Shown: one piece after another, positions 34,566 through 42,260 of the stretch
How the letters are laid out: every line of letters begins with the position of its first letter
Numbering within the stretch: the stretch's first letter is position 1
DNA from: HKCCE3408 sp039183205
Lineage (GTDB): Bacteria; Pseudomonadota; Alphaproteobacteria; Rhodobacterales; Rhodobacteraceae
Length of the DNA stretch: 64,000 bases
Assembly: GCA_039183205.1 (NCBI GenBank)
Contig: JBCDBR010000019.1
Span: forward strand, 9,483-73,482
Reading direction: 5' to 3'
The notes under the pieces: generated by a model
Told to the model about the DNA's origin: nothing
What the model saw: only the letters and a program-made list of their open reading frames with translations
The model's database searches: none
Made by a program: the position numbers and the translations under genes

Positions 34566-35815
34566 GCCGCCCCGGTTCCACACGACAAGACCTGCGCCAG
34601 AGCTTCACATTGCAGCCCGATCTGGTCTCTGACGGACGACCCGTCATTGTTGCGTGTTCTGGCGGCGGGGATTCCATCGCATTGCTGCATATGGCGGTGT
34701 CCAGTCTCGGCGCAGATCGCGTGCATGTTTGCACCGTGAACCACAATTTGCGGGCCTCGGCCGCCGACGAGATCGCGCTTGTCGAACGCCATACCAAAAA
34801 ACTTGGCGTCAGCCTTCGAATTGTGAATTGGCACTGGGATGGGCAGGGCAATCTGCAAGCAAAAGCCAGCGATGCGCGCCGTGGCATCTTGGCCGAGGAA
34901 GCCGCACTTTGGGACGCCGTTACAGTTCTTCTGGGTCATACCCGCGATGACAATGTCGAGAGTTTCCTGATGGCGCTTGCGCGCGGTTCTGGCATCGATG
35001 GTCTGCGCGGGATGAAGGCCATAGATGGACTTTTCCAGCGCCCCTTTCTGACGACGGGTCGTGCGGAATTGCGCGATTGGCTGCGGCAGGAAGGGCTCGA
35101 TTGGGCCGATGATCCTTCGAATGAGGATGTTCGATTTGATCGCGTGAAAGCCCGCAAAATGATCGACATCCTTTCCGGGCTTGGCCTAACCGGCCAGCGC
35201 ATTGAACGAACGATGCACCTGATGCAAGCCGAGGCGGAGGACGCACGACTGCATGTGGCCCGCGCTGTAAAGCTGCATGCCGAGGTCCGCGCCGGCGACC
35301 TGTCGGTGCCTGTGCCGGATTTTCTGCCTGAATTGGGTGAGGCGGGATACCTGCGCCTTTTGGCGGCCATCTTTTGTTGGTTTTCCGGTGATGGCTATAA
35401 GCCGCGCCTCGATTCTGTGCGCATGGTTCGGCAACGGATCGACGACGGGCAAAGCGCGTCGCTCTCAGGTGTTTTGGTGAAACCCGACCTGAAAAGGGTT
35501 GTCTTTCGACGCGAACCCGTCGCGGTCACCGCGCCGACCGCGTTGCCGCTCGGTGCGAAAGATGTCACGTGGGATCACCGCTGGCAGGTCACAAGTTATG
35601 CGCCGGCGCGGGCCGGATTGATGATCGGCGCCTTGAATTTAGGGCTAGATCAATGCCCGAATTGGCGCGCATCGGGTCATTCGCGACGCAGCCTTGAAAC
35701 AACGCCTGCCATTTGGCGAGGCGAGAAGGTGATTGCCGCACCTCTTGCCGGGCTCTTGAACGGCTGGACAGCGACGCTTCGCCCCACTTTCGCCGAGTTC
35801 CTGGATACACATTGA
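34562..35815 (+). CDS. tilS: tRNA(Ile)-lysidine synthetase
   Basis: Modifies C34 of the tRNA-Ile CAU anticodon to lysidine so that it reads AUA. The PP-loop ATPase motif is VIVACSGGGDSIALLHM. The N-type ATP pyrophosphatase domain includes VNHNLRASAADE, ARRGILAEEAALWD and LLGHTRDDNVESFLMALARG. The C-terminal part is divergent, as usual. It starts with TTG overlapping the cpoB stop (TTGA), which could keep expression low. 417 residues. tilS-ftsH adjacency is widespread. Confidence 0.93.
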   Translation: MSRPGSTRQDLRQSFTLQPDLVSDGRPVIVACSGGGDSIALLHMAVSSLGADRVHVCTVNHNLRASAADEIALVERHTKKLGVSLRIVNWHWDGQGNLQAKASDARRGILAEEAALWDAVTVLLGHTRDDNVESFLMALARGSGIDGLRGMKAIDGLFQRPFLTTGRAELRDWLRQEGLDWADDPSNEDVRFDRVKARKMIDILSGLGLTGQRIERTMHLMQAEAEDARLHVARAVKLHAEVRAGDLSVPVPDFLPELGEAGYLRLLAAIFCWFSGDGYKPRLDSVRMVRQRIDDGQSASLSGVLVKPDLKRVVFRREPVAVTAPTALPLGAKDVTWDHRWQVTSYAPARAGLMIGALNLGLDQCPNWRASGHSRRSLETTPAIWRGEKVIAAPLAGLLNGWTATLRPTFAEFLDTH

Positions 35816-35838
35816 ACTCAAGGTCCCAGAGGTTATCT
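35812..35838 (+). promoter_or_regulatory. Candidate ftsH promoter, possibly heat-shock type
   Basis: TTGAAC (35812-35817), 15-base spacer, TTATCT (35833-35838), straddling the tilS stop codon. The -35 resembles both sigma-70 and sigma-32 (CTTGAA) elements. FtsH is often sigma-32 controlled, but the -10 here fits sigma-32 poorly. Confidence 0.35.
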
Positions 35839-35853
35839 TAAGGACAACGCGAC

Positions 35854-35870
35854 TGGCCCCGCACGGGCCA
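35854..35870 (+). promoter_or_regulatory. Small hairpin before the ftsH ribosome binding site
   Basis: TGGCCC (35854-35859), 5-base loop, GGGCCA (35865-35870) form a perfect 6-bp stem. It ends 5 bases before the gaggag ribosome binding site of ftsH (35875-35880). Confidence 0.35.
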
Positions 35871-35887
35871 TGATGAGGAGATTTCTC

Positions 35888-37801
35888 TTGGGTAACGCGA
35901 GAAACATTGCCTTCTGGGTCATTCTATTTTTGTTGATCCTGGCTCTTTTCAACCTCTTTTCGGGCGGTCAATCGACCACAAACGCGCGAAACGTACCGTT
36001 TTCGGATTTCATTCGCGAAGTTGAAAATGGCTCGGTCAACCAAGTCACGCTGGATGGCGAGGATGTTCAATTCACTACCTCAGACGGAACGTTCAGCACG
36101 ATCAAACCGGCGGAGACCGACCTGACCGAGGTTCTGTTGGAAAACAATGTGCGGGTCGAGGCCCGCCCGCAGGAGCAATCCGGTATTCTCAGCGTCTTGT
36201 CGCTTTGGCTGCCCGTCTTGGTGCTCATCGGCATTTGGATCTTCTTTATGAACCGAATGCAGGGCGGCGGCCGTGGCGGCGCGATGGGCTTTGGAAAGTC
36301 CAAAGCGAAGCTTTTGACCGAAAAGCACGGCCGGGTGACATTTGACGATGTCGCGGGCATCGACGAGGCCAAAGATGACCTCGAAGAGATCGTGGAGTTC
36401 CTCAGAAACCCACAGAAGTTTTCGCGTCTGGGCGGCAAAATCCCAAAAGGGGCTCTGCTTGTTGGCCCGCCGGGGACGGGTAAGACGCTGCTCGCGCGTG
36501 CAGTCGCGGGCGAAGCGGGCGTGCCGTTTTTCACCATTTCGGGCTCGGACTTTGTCGAGATGTTTGTCGGTGTGGGCGCAAGCCGTGTCCGCGACATGTT
36601 TGAACAGGCCAAGAAGAACGCGCCATGCATCGTATTCATCGATGAGATCGATGCCGTTGGTCGCAGCCGCGGTGTCGGCTATGGCGGCGGCAACGATGAA
36701 CGCGAACAGACGCTGAACCAGTTGCTCGTCGAAATGGACGGGTTTGAGGCCAATGAAGGGATTATCATCGTTGCGGCAACCAACCGTCCCGATGTCTTGG
36801 ACCCGGCGCTTCTGCGTCCTGGCCGGTTTGACCGGCAAGTCCAAGTGCCAAACCCCGACATCAAAGGCCGCGAGAAAATCCTCGGCGTGCACAGCCGCAA
36901 GGTCCCGTTGGGCCCCAATGTCGATTTGCGCATCATAGCGCGGGGAACGCCCGGATTTTCCGGCGCCGATCTTGCCAATCTTGTCAACGAATCTGCCCTC
37001 ATGGCGGCGCGCGTCGGGCGGCGGTTTGTGACGATGGAGGATTTTGAGAACGCCAAGGACAAGGTCATGATGGGCTCCGAACGGCGCTCCATGGTGATGA
37101 CCGAGGACGAAAAGAAACTCACCGCGTATCACGAAGCAGGCCACGCAATTGTGGGCCTGAACGTGCCGCAGCATGACCCGATCCACAAAGCGACGATCAT
37201 CCCTCGTGGCCGTGCGCTTGGCCTTGTCTTATCGCTGCCGGAACGCGATCAGCTGTCGGTGAGCTTCACCAAATACAAATCCAAGATCGCGATGGCCATG
37301 GGTGGTCGCGTCGCGGAGGAATTGATTTTCGGCAAGGAAAACGTGACGTCTGGTGCGGCCAGTGACATTCAGCAAGTCACCAAAATCGCCCGCGCCATGG
37401 TCACCCAATTCGGGTTCGATGCCGAATTGGGCTACGTCGATTACGCGAATGAGCAGCAAAGCTATTTGGGTAACTACGGCGGCGGATCGAACCATTCCGG
37501 GATCACGCAAAAGGCCATTGACGATAAAGTTCGCGCCTTGGTCGATGAAGGCTACGAAACAGCCAAACGGGTGTTGACCGAAAAGGCCGAAGACCTCGAA
37601 CGTCTGGCCCAGGGCCTATTGGAATATGAAACCCTAACTGGCACGGAGATTACGCGCGTGATCGCCGGTGAGCCGCTCAATCGCGGCGAAGATGATGACA
37701 ATGCCGATACCCCGTCCGGCGGGTCTTCGATTACGGCCATTCCAAAGACGCGAAAGCCTAAGGAGCCCGATCCCAGCCTAGAACCGGAGCCCACGACCTA
37801 A
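35888..37801 (+). CDS. ftsH: ATP-dependent zinc metalloprotease FtsH
   Basis: Membrane AAA+ protease that degrades misfolded membrane proteins and regulators such as sigma-32 and LpxC. The TTG at 35888 (MGNARNIAFWV) was preferred: gaggag lies 8 bases upstream, and this gives the usual N-terminus. ATGs at 35870/35873 would put that site inside the gene. Two membrane spans (about 7-27 and 100-121) flank a periplasmic loop. Walker A is GPPGTGKT (193-200), Walker B IVFIDEIDAVG, and the zinc site HEAGH is at 415-419. The Pro-rich tail ends in a cytoplasmic acidic stretch. 637 residues. Confidence 0.95.
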   Translation: MGNARNIAFWVILFLLILALFNLFSGGQSTTNARNVPFSDFIREVENGSVNQVTLDGEDVQFTTSDGTFSTIKPAETDLTEVLLENNVRVEARPQEQSGILSVLSLWLPVLVLIGIWIFFMNRMQGGGRGGAMGFGKSKAKLLTEKHGRVTFDDVAGIDEAKDDLEEIVEFLRNPQKFSRLGGKIPKGALLVGPPGTGKTLLARAVAGEAGVPFFTISGSDFVEMFVGVGASRVRDMFEQAKKNAPCIVFIDEIDAVGRSRGVGYGGGNDEREQTLNQLLVEMDGFEANEGIIIVAATNRPDVLDPALLRPGRFDRQVQVPNPDIKGREKILGVHSRKVPLGPNVDLRIIARGTPGFSGADLANLVNESALMAARVGRRFVTMEDFENAKDKVMMGSERRSMVMTEDEKKLTAYHEAGHAIVGLNVPQHDPIHKATIIPRGRALGLVLSLPERDQLSVSFTKYKSKIAMAMGGRVAEELIFGKENVTSGAASDIQQVTKIARAMVTQFGFDAELGYVDYANEQQSYLGNYGGGSNHSGITQKAIDDKVRALVDEGYETAKRVLTEKAEDLERLAQGLLEYETLTGTEITRVIAGEPLNRGEDDDNADTPSGGSSITAIPKTRKPKEPDPSLEPEPTT

Positions 37802-37803
37802 CG

Positions 37804-37833
37804 AAAAAGCCCCGCTCGAGCGGGGCTTTTTTT
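37804..37833. terminator. Bidirectional terminator between ftsH and a converging gene
   Basis: AAAAAGCCCCGCTCGAGCGG with its complement forms a nearly uninterrupted palindrome followed by TTTTTTT on the plus strand, and by TTTTT on the minus strand. It serves ftsH and the minus-strand coiled-coil gene that ends 13 bases beyond. Confidence 0.93.
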
Positions 37834-37846
37834 CCGGTCGCGTCAC

Positions 37847-38134
37847 TCACGTTTCGTAGCGCTTCCGCGCATCCGCAAAGCTCTTTTCAAGCGCTGTCCA
37901 GGCCGTCTGGATCCCGCCTTGCATGTCATCCCAGGCGGCGGCGTTGGCCTGGCCGAGCTTTTCCAGCGTCTTCTCTGCTTGTCCGCGCTGCGCTTCGAAC
38001 GCCGCGATCTGAGCCTTGATCTGTGTCTTGCCGTCAGCCGTCGCTTTCTCCATCCGCTCTTGCATCTTCTGCAACTCCGCGTTCCAGGCATCGAGCTGTG
38101 CTTTGGCGTGCTTAATAAATGCGTCTTGGTCCAT
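37847..38134 (-). CDS. Small coiled-coil protein of unknown function
   Basis: A 95-residue acidic/basic protein predicted to be helical throughout. It starts MDQDAFIKHAKAQLDAWN behind a strong ribosome binding site (ggaggaaa). The heptads continue through LQKMQERMEKATADGKTQIK and QRGQAEKTLEKLGQ. There is no signal peptide. It may be cytoplasmic and self-associating. It lies 69 bases downstream of a 27-residue membrane peptide on the same strand, so the two may be co-transcribed. No family is recognised. Confidence 0.7.
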   Translation of the reverse strand: MDQDAFIKHAKAQLDAWNAELQKMQERMEKATADGKTQIKAQIAAFEAQRGQAEKTLEKLGQANAAAWDDMQGGIQTAWTALEKSFADARKRYET

Positions 38135-38203
38135 GGGCTGTTTTCCTCCGTCATGCCCCGGTGGCGACGGTAGACCATGCCAGAAATGTCCGAAAGGCCT
38201 CTG

Positions 38204-38287
38204 TCACATTGCCCAAAGCGTCAGCAAAAGTCCCAGGCTTAAACCAAGGAGATATCCGACATGGAGGAGGACGGCGACCGCGTTCAT
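38204..38287 (-). CDS. 27-residue single-span membrane peptide
   Basis: A short gene missed by length cut-offs. It starts ATG at 38287 with a ribosome binding site (gaaagga) 7-8 bases upstream and ends TGA at 38204. The product is MNAVAVLLHVGYLLGLSLGL followed by LLTLWAM, almost entirely hydrophobic, long enough to cross the membrane once. It lies upstream of the coiled-coil gene on the same strand. No family is recognised. Evidence is ribosome binding site, composition and context only; the plus strand of the same bases holds a less convincing 46-codon frame. Confidence 0.5.
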   Translation of the reverse strand: MNAVAVLLHVGYLLGLSLGLLLTLWAM

Positions 38288-38449
38288 GTTCAAATCCTTT
38301 CAATGCGCCTGTGCGCATATGCGTCGGCGCGGGCAGCTATTCGGTTCAAAGGATGGCGGCACAAGAATGAAGAATGTCGGAAACGTCGCAAAAATAATTG
38401 AGCGTAGCGGCTATAGCGAGTGAAACAAGACTGCCAGACGGGGAACAAC

Positions 38450-40126
38450 GTGGCCTTCAAATCCGACATCGAGATTGCCCGCGAGGCGGTCAAACAGCCG
38501 ATCCAGGACATCGGTGCAAAACTTGATATCCCGACGGAAAGTCTGCTGCCCTATGGCCATGACAAGGCAAAGCTTGGTCAGGACTTTATCGAGAGCGTCA
38601 AAGACCGCTCAAACGGGAAGCTCATATTGGTGACGGCGATTAACCCGACCCCGGCCGGTGAGGGCAAAACGACAACAACCGTGGGCCTTGGCGACGGGTT
38701 GAACAGAATCGGCAAGAAAACCGCGATCTGCATCCGCGAGGCATCCTTGGGCCCTTGTTTTGGAATGAAGGGCGGTGCCGCGGGCGGCGGCTATGCACAA
38801 GTGGTGCCCATGGAGGACATGAACCTGCATTTCACGGGTGATTTCCATGCGATCACGTCGGCCCACAATCTGCTGTCTGCAATGATCGACAACCATATCT
38901 ATTGGGGCAATTCGCTTGAGATCGATGAGCGTCGCGTTGCCTGGCGGCGCGTGATGGATATGAACGATCGCGCCTTGCGCGATACGGTGACCTCGCTTGG
39001 CGGTGTGGCCAATGGCTTTCCGCGCCAGACCGGGTTTGACATCACTGTGGCCTCTGAGGTCATGGCGATCTTGTGCTTGGCGACAGATCTGGACGATCTC
39101 CAGCAGCGTTTGGGCGACATCATAGTCGCTTATCGCCGGGACCGGTCCCCAATCTATGCGCGTGATATCAAGGCCGATGGCGCCATGACGGTGCTATTGA
39201 AGGACGCGATGCAGCCCAATTTGGTCCAAACACTAGAAAACAATCCCGCCTTCGTGCATGGCGGGCCATTTGCCAATATCGCCCATGGATGCAATTCTGT
39301 CATCGCGACAACCACAGCGCTGAAGCTTGCCGATTACGTCGTGACCGAAGCAGGCTTCGGCGCCGATCTGGGTGCAGAGAAATTCATGAACATCAAATGC
39401 CGGAAGGCAGGTATTGCGCCTGACGCAGTTGTCATCGTCGCGACGGTGCGCGCAATGAAGATGAATGGCGGCGTCGCAAAGGCCGATTTGGCCGCCGAGA
39501 ATGTGGCCGCGGTCGAAGCGGGTTGCCCCAATCTCGGCCGACATATCGAAAACGTCAAAAGTTTTGGCGTGCCGGTGATAGTGTCCATCAACCATTTCGC
39601 CGGTGATACCGACGCCGAAGTGCAAGCAGTGATCGACTATGTCGCAAGTCAAGGTTCCGAAGCCGTTGTCAGCCGCCATTGGGCCGACGGCTCTGCCGGG
39701 ATTGAGCCGCTCGCGCACAAGGTGGTGGAACTCGCCGAGGGTGCGTCGTCACAATTTGCGCCGCTCTACCCCGACGATATGGGGCTATTTGAGAAGATCG
39801 AAACCATCGCCAAGCGCGTTTATCGGGCTGACGACGTGCTCGCGGACAAGAAGATCCGCGACCAATTGCGGGCATGGGAGGAGGCCGGTTACGGCGGTCT
39901 GCCGGTCTGCATGGCCAAAACGCAATATTCGTTCTCGACCGATCCGAATTTGCGTGGTGCCCCCACTGGGCATTCGGTCCCGATCCGGGAGGTGCGGCTA
40001 AGCGCGGGGGCAGGTTTTGTCGTTGTTATCTGCGGCGAGATCATGACGATGCCCGGCCTGCCGCGCGTACCGTCCGCCGAAGCGATCATGCTCAACGACA
40101 TTGGCCAGATCGAGGGGCTCTTTTGA
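38450..40126 (+). CDS. fhs: Formate--tetrahydrofolate ligase
   Basis: Makes 10-formyltetrahydrofolate from formate, ATP and THF in one-carbon metabolism. The GTG at 38450 (MAFKSDIEIAREA) matches the family N-terminus and follows a ggggaa site. An earlier GTG at 38420 would add 10 atypical residues. The ATP-binding loop is NPTPAGEGKTTTTVGL (65-80), then EASLGPCFGMKGGAAGGGYA and MNLHFTGDFHAIT. 558 residues is typical. A hairpin and 87 bases separate it from folD, whose product interconverts the same folate pool. Confidence 0.97.
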   Translation: MAFKSDIEIAREAVKQPIQDIGAKLDIPTESLLPYGHDKAKLGQDFIESVKDRSNGKLILVTAINPTPAGEGKTTTTVGLGDGLNRIGKKTAICIREASLGPCFGMKGGAAGGGYAQVVPMEDMNLHFTGDFHAITSAHNLLSAMIDNHIYWGNSLEIDERRVAWRRVMDMNDRALRDTVTSLGGVANGFPRQTGFDITVASEVMAILCLATDLDDLQQRLGDIIVAYRRDRSPIYARDIKADGAMTVLLKDAMQPNLVQTLENNPAFVHGGPFANIAHGCNSVIATTTALKLADYVVTEAGFGADLGAEKFMNIKCRKAGIAPDAVVIVATVRAMKMNGGVAKADLAAENVAAVEAGCPNLGRHIENVKSFGVPVIVSINHFAGDTDAEVQAVIDYVASQGSEAVVSRHWADGSAGIEPLAHKVVELAEGASSQFAPLYPDDMGLFEKIETIAKRVYRADDVLADKKIRDQLRAWEEAGYGGLPVCMAKTQYSFSTDPNLRGAPTGHSVPIREVRLSAGAGFVVVICGEIMTMPGLPRVPSAEAIMLNDIGQIEGLF

Positions 40127-40130
40127 TGAT

Positions 40131-40177
40131 GGATGGGACGACGCTCTCCCTTTCGGGCGTCGCCCCGCCCACCATCC
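40131..40177 (+). promoter_or_regulatory. Extended hairpin between fhs and folD
   Basis: The inner stem CGACGC (40139-40144) pairs with GCGTCG (40157-40162); outer arms GGATGGG (40131-40137) and CCCACCATCC (40168-40177) pair imperfectly. No T-run follows, so it is more likely a processing or pausing element than a terminator. Confidence 0.4.
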
Positions 40178-40213
40178 CGTGAAGTCTCGGGCCGATTAGA
40201 AAAAGGGACGCTG

Positions 40214-41110
40214 ATGGTGCATGTAATTGATGGCAAAGCCTTCGCAGCGAAAGTTCGCGACCAGATAGCCGATCATGTGGTGCAGCTGAAGGCCGACCAT
40301 GACATCGTGCCAGGTCTCGCAGTGATCCTTGTGGGAGAGGACCCGGCAAGTCAGGTTTATGTGCGCAATAAGCACGCGCAGACCGTTGAGGTCGGTATGG
40401 CATCGTTTGAGCACAAATTGCCGGCCGACACAGGGGAGCCCGCGCTTTTTGCGCTGATTGACCAATTGAATGCAGACCCGTCCGTTCATGGCATCTTGTG
40501 CCAATTTCCAGTGCCGGATCATCTTGATGAACGTCGGATTGTGGCGCGGATCGACCCGGCAAAGGATGTCGATGGGTTGAGCGTGACAAATGCTGGCCGT
40601 CTCGCAAGCGGGCAAGACGCGTTGGTGAGCTGTACGCCGCTTGGCTGTTTGATGCTGCTGCGCGACCATCTAGGCAGCCTCTCCGGATTGAATGCGGTTG
40701 TGGTCGGGCGGTCGAACTTGGTGGGAAAGCCTATGGCGCAACTGTTGCTGGGCGATAGTTGTACCGTCACGATCGCGCATTCGCGCACGCGGGACCTGGC
40801 GAGCGTGTGTCGTTCGGCGGATATTCTTGTTGCCGCGGTTGGGCGTCCGCACATGATCCCTGGCGATTGGATCAAACCGGGTGGCACGGTGATCGATGTC
40901 GGCATCAATCGCGTGCCGCATCCGGAAAAGCCCGGCAAAACCAAGTTGGTGGGCGATGTCGACTTTGCCAGCGCATCCGAGATTGCCGGCGCCATTACGC
41001 CGGTCCCGGGCGGTGTGGGACCGATGACAATTGCCTGCCTGCTCGCCAATACGCTAACCGCATGCTGCCGTGCCCACGACCTGCCGGCGCCGGAAGGTCT
41101 AACCGTCTAA
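40214..41110 (+). CDS. folD: Methylenetetrahydrofolate dehydrogenase/cyclohydrolase FolD
   Basis: Bifunctional enzyme interconverting 5,10-methylene-, methenyl- and 10-formyl-THF with NADP. It starts MVHVIDGKAFAAKV; the open frame back to 40133 crosses the hairpin and was trimmed. The catalytic lysine is K53 in YVRNKHAQT. The NADP domain carries VVVGRSNLVGKPMAQLLL, HSRT and DVGINRV. The C-terminal signature is TPVPGGVGPMTIACLLANT. 298 residues. Its 3' end overlaps the converging thioesterase gene by 12 bases. Confidence 0.96.
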   Translation: MVHVIDGKAFAAKVRDQIADHVVQLKADHDIVPGLAVILVGEDPASQVYVRNKHAQTVEVGMASFEHKLPADTGEPALFALIDQLNADPSVHGILCQFPVPDHLDERRIVARIDPAKDVDGLSVTNAGRLASGQDALVSCTPLGCLMLLRDHLGSLSGLNAVVVGRSNLVGKPMAQLLLGDSCTVTIAHSRTRDLASVCRSADILVAAVGRPHMIPGDWIKPGGTVIDVGINRVPHPEKPGKTKLVGDVDFASASEIAGAITPVPGGVGPMTIACLLANTLTACCRAHDLPAPEGLTV

Positions 41111-41512
41111 GACCGGGATCATCGTGCCTTGCAATATCGCGACATCGCGGCGGGTGCCGTCTTCGGCTTCGGATTCTACACGTGCGCGGGTGATCACCAG
41201 ACGACGCCCCGCCTTGACCACATCGCCGTGCGCCCAAAGCCGGACGCCCGTGGCGGGCGCAATGAGATTAATCTTCATCTCAACGGTCAGAACGTCCGCG
41301 CCACGCGGCATACGGGTCAATGCGGCATAGCCGGAGGCGCTGTCGCCAAGTGCAAAGGTTAGACCTGCATGGGCAAAACCTTGCTGTTGGCTGACCGACG
41401 TCGTGATCGGTGCGGACAGGAGCACATAGCCGTCGCCGACTTCGTCAATGCGCGCCCCAAGCGTGTGCATCATGCCTTGCCGCGCGAAATTTTCTTTGAT
41501 TTCTGGGATCAT
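41099..41512 (-). CDS. PaaI-type hot-dog thioesterase
   Basis: Predicted acyl-CoA thioesterase, 137 residues, of the PaaI/YigI-like group. Segments are GMMHTLGARIDEVGDGYV, QQGFAHAGLTFALGDSASGY, and VLTVEMKINLIAPATG, which supply the hot-dog helix and the family's acidic residue. The start at 41512 (MIPEIKENFARQG) was preferred over 41560. It lies 4 bases after pdeM on the same strand and so belongs to the lhr-pdeM transcript, although no DNA repair role is known for this family. Confidence 0.85.
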   Translation of the reverse strand: MIPEIKENFARQGMMHTLGARIDEVGDGYVLLSAPITTSVSQQQGFAHAGLTFALGDSASGYAALTRMPRGADVLTVEMKINLIAPATGVRLWAHGDVVKAGRRLVITRARVESEAEDGTRRDVAILQGTMIPVLDG

Positions 41513-41516
41513 CGTC

Positions 41517-42200
41517 TCAACCAAATGTGTTGGGCGCCGGTTTTGGCATGGGAATGGCAAGTGGCGGCTCTGCGAGGAGAATGGCCATGGCTTCAGCCCC
41601 CATCAGCGCGGCGAGATCTTCGTGATCGGAGGGCAAGCCACCAGTATACGTGCCATAGGCCGGTAAGATGGCCTTGACGCCATCGGTCAAAACGCAGCGT
41701 CTTGTCAGGGTCCGACCCCGTGCCACAACACGTGCCTTGGGATGATAATGACCAGAAATTTCGCCCCGCGTCCCATGCGTGGCGATATGGCGAAACAGCA
41801 AGGGCGGTTGGTAAAAGGTTTCGAGATGCGTTCCGCCAAGCTCAACCGGCCCGGCATCATGATTGCCTTCGATCCATATCCAGCGGCGGCCGGCCATCAA
41901 TGAATCGATCCAACCCTTGGTGTCTTCGTTGAGCGCGCTGGCTGCGTCCAGATCGTCAAAGCTATCGCCCAAGCACACCACGATCTCTGGCGCGGATGCT
42001 GTTATGTCGGCCTCCAGGCGCTGCAAGGTCTCCCGTATCTCGTATGGCGGGAGCAACAGACCGTCGCGACGGGCCAACCGTTCGGATTTTCCCAAATGCA
42101 GATCTGAGACGCAAAGCAGGCGTGCCGCGGCCCAGTAAAGCGCGCCACTTGGCAGGACGGTCAGCGTCGCGCCAGCCAGGTCAAAGTCATATCCGTTCAT
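41517..42200 (-). CDS. pdeM: Ligase-associated DNA damage response endonuclease PdeM
   Basis: Metallophosphoesterase of the PdeM family. Binding motifs are VSDLHLGKSERLARRDG, CLGDSFDDLD, GNHDAG and GEISGHYHPKA, matching the two-metal calcineurin-like site. The start MNGYDFDLAGATL (42200) was chosen; 42236 is possible. In many genomes PdeM is co-located with an Lhr-type DEXH helicase, an ATP-dependent DNA ligase and an MBL-fold exonuclease. Here only the helicase is adjacent, 60 bases upstream. Confidence 0.9.
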   Translation of the reverse strand: MNGYDFDLAGATLTVLPSGALYWAAARLLCVSDLHLGKSERLARRDGLLLPPYEIRETLQRLEADITASAPEIVVCLGDSFDDLDAASALNEDTKGWIDSLMAGRRWIWIEGNHDAGPVELGGTHLETFYQPPLLFRHIATHGTRGEISGHYHPKARVVARGRTLTRRCVLTDGVKAILPAYGTYTGGLPSDHEDLAALMGAEAMAILLAEPPLAIPMPKPAPNTFG

Positions 42201-42260
42201 GCTTCGTTCGATGCCATGGTGTCCCGTGGCGATCAACCGAAAACGCAGATCATGGCATCC

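Noticed and set aside
38261..38401. 46-codon plus-strand frame starting MEEDGDR
   Set aside because: It overlaps the minus-strand membrane peptide, lacks known features and has an arginine-rich non-coding-like composition.
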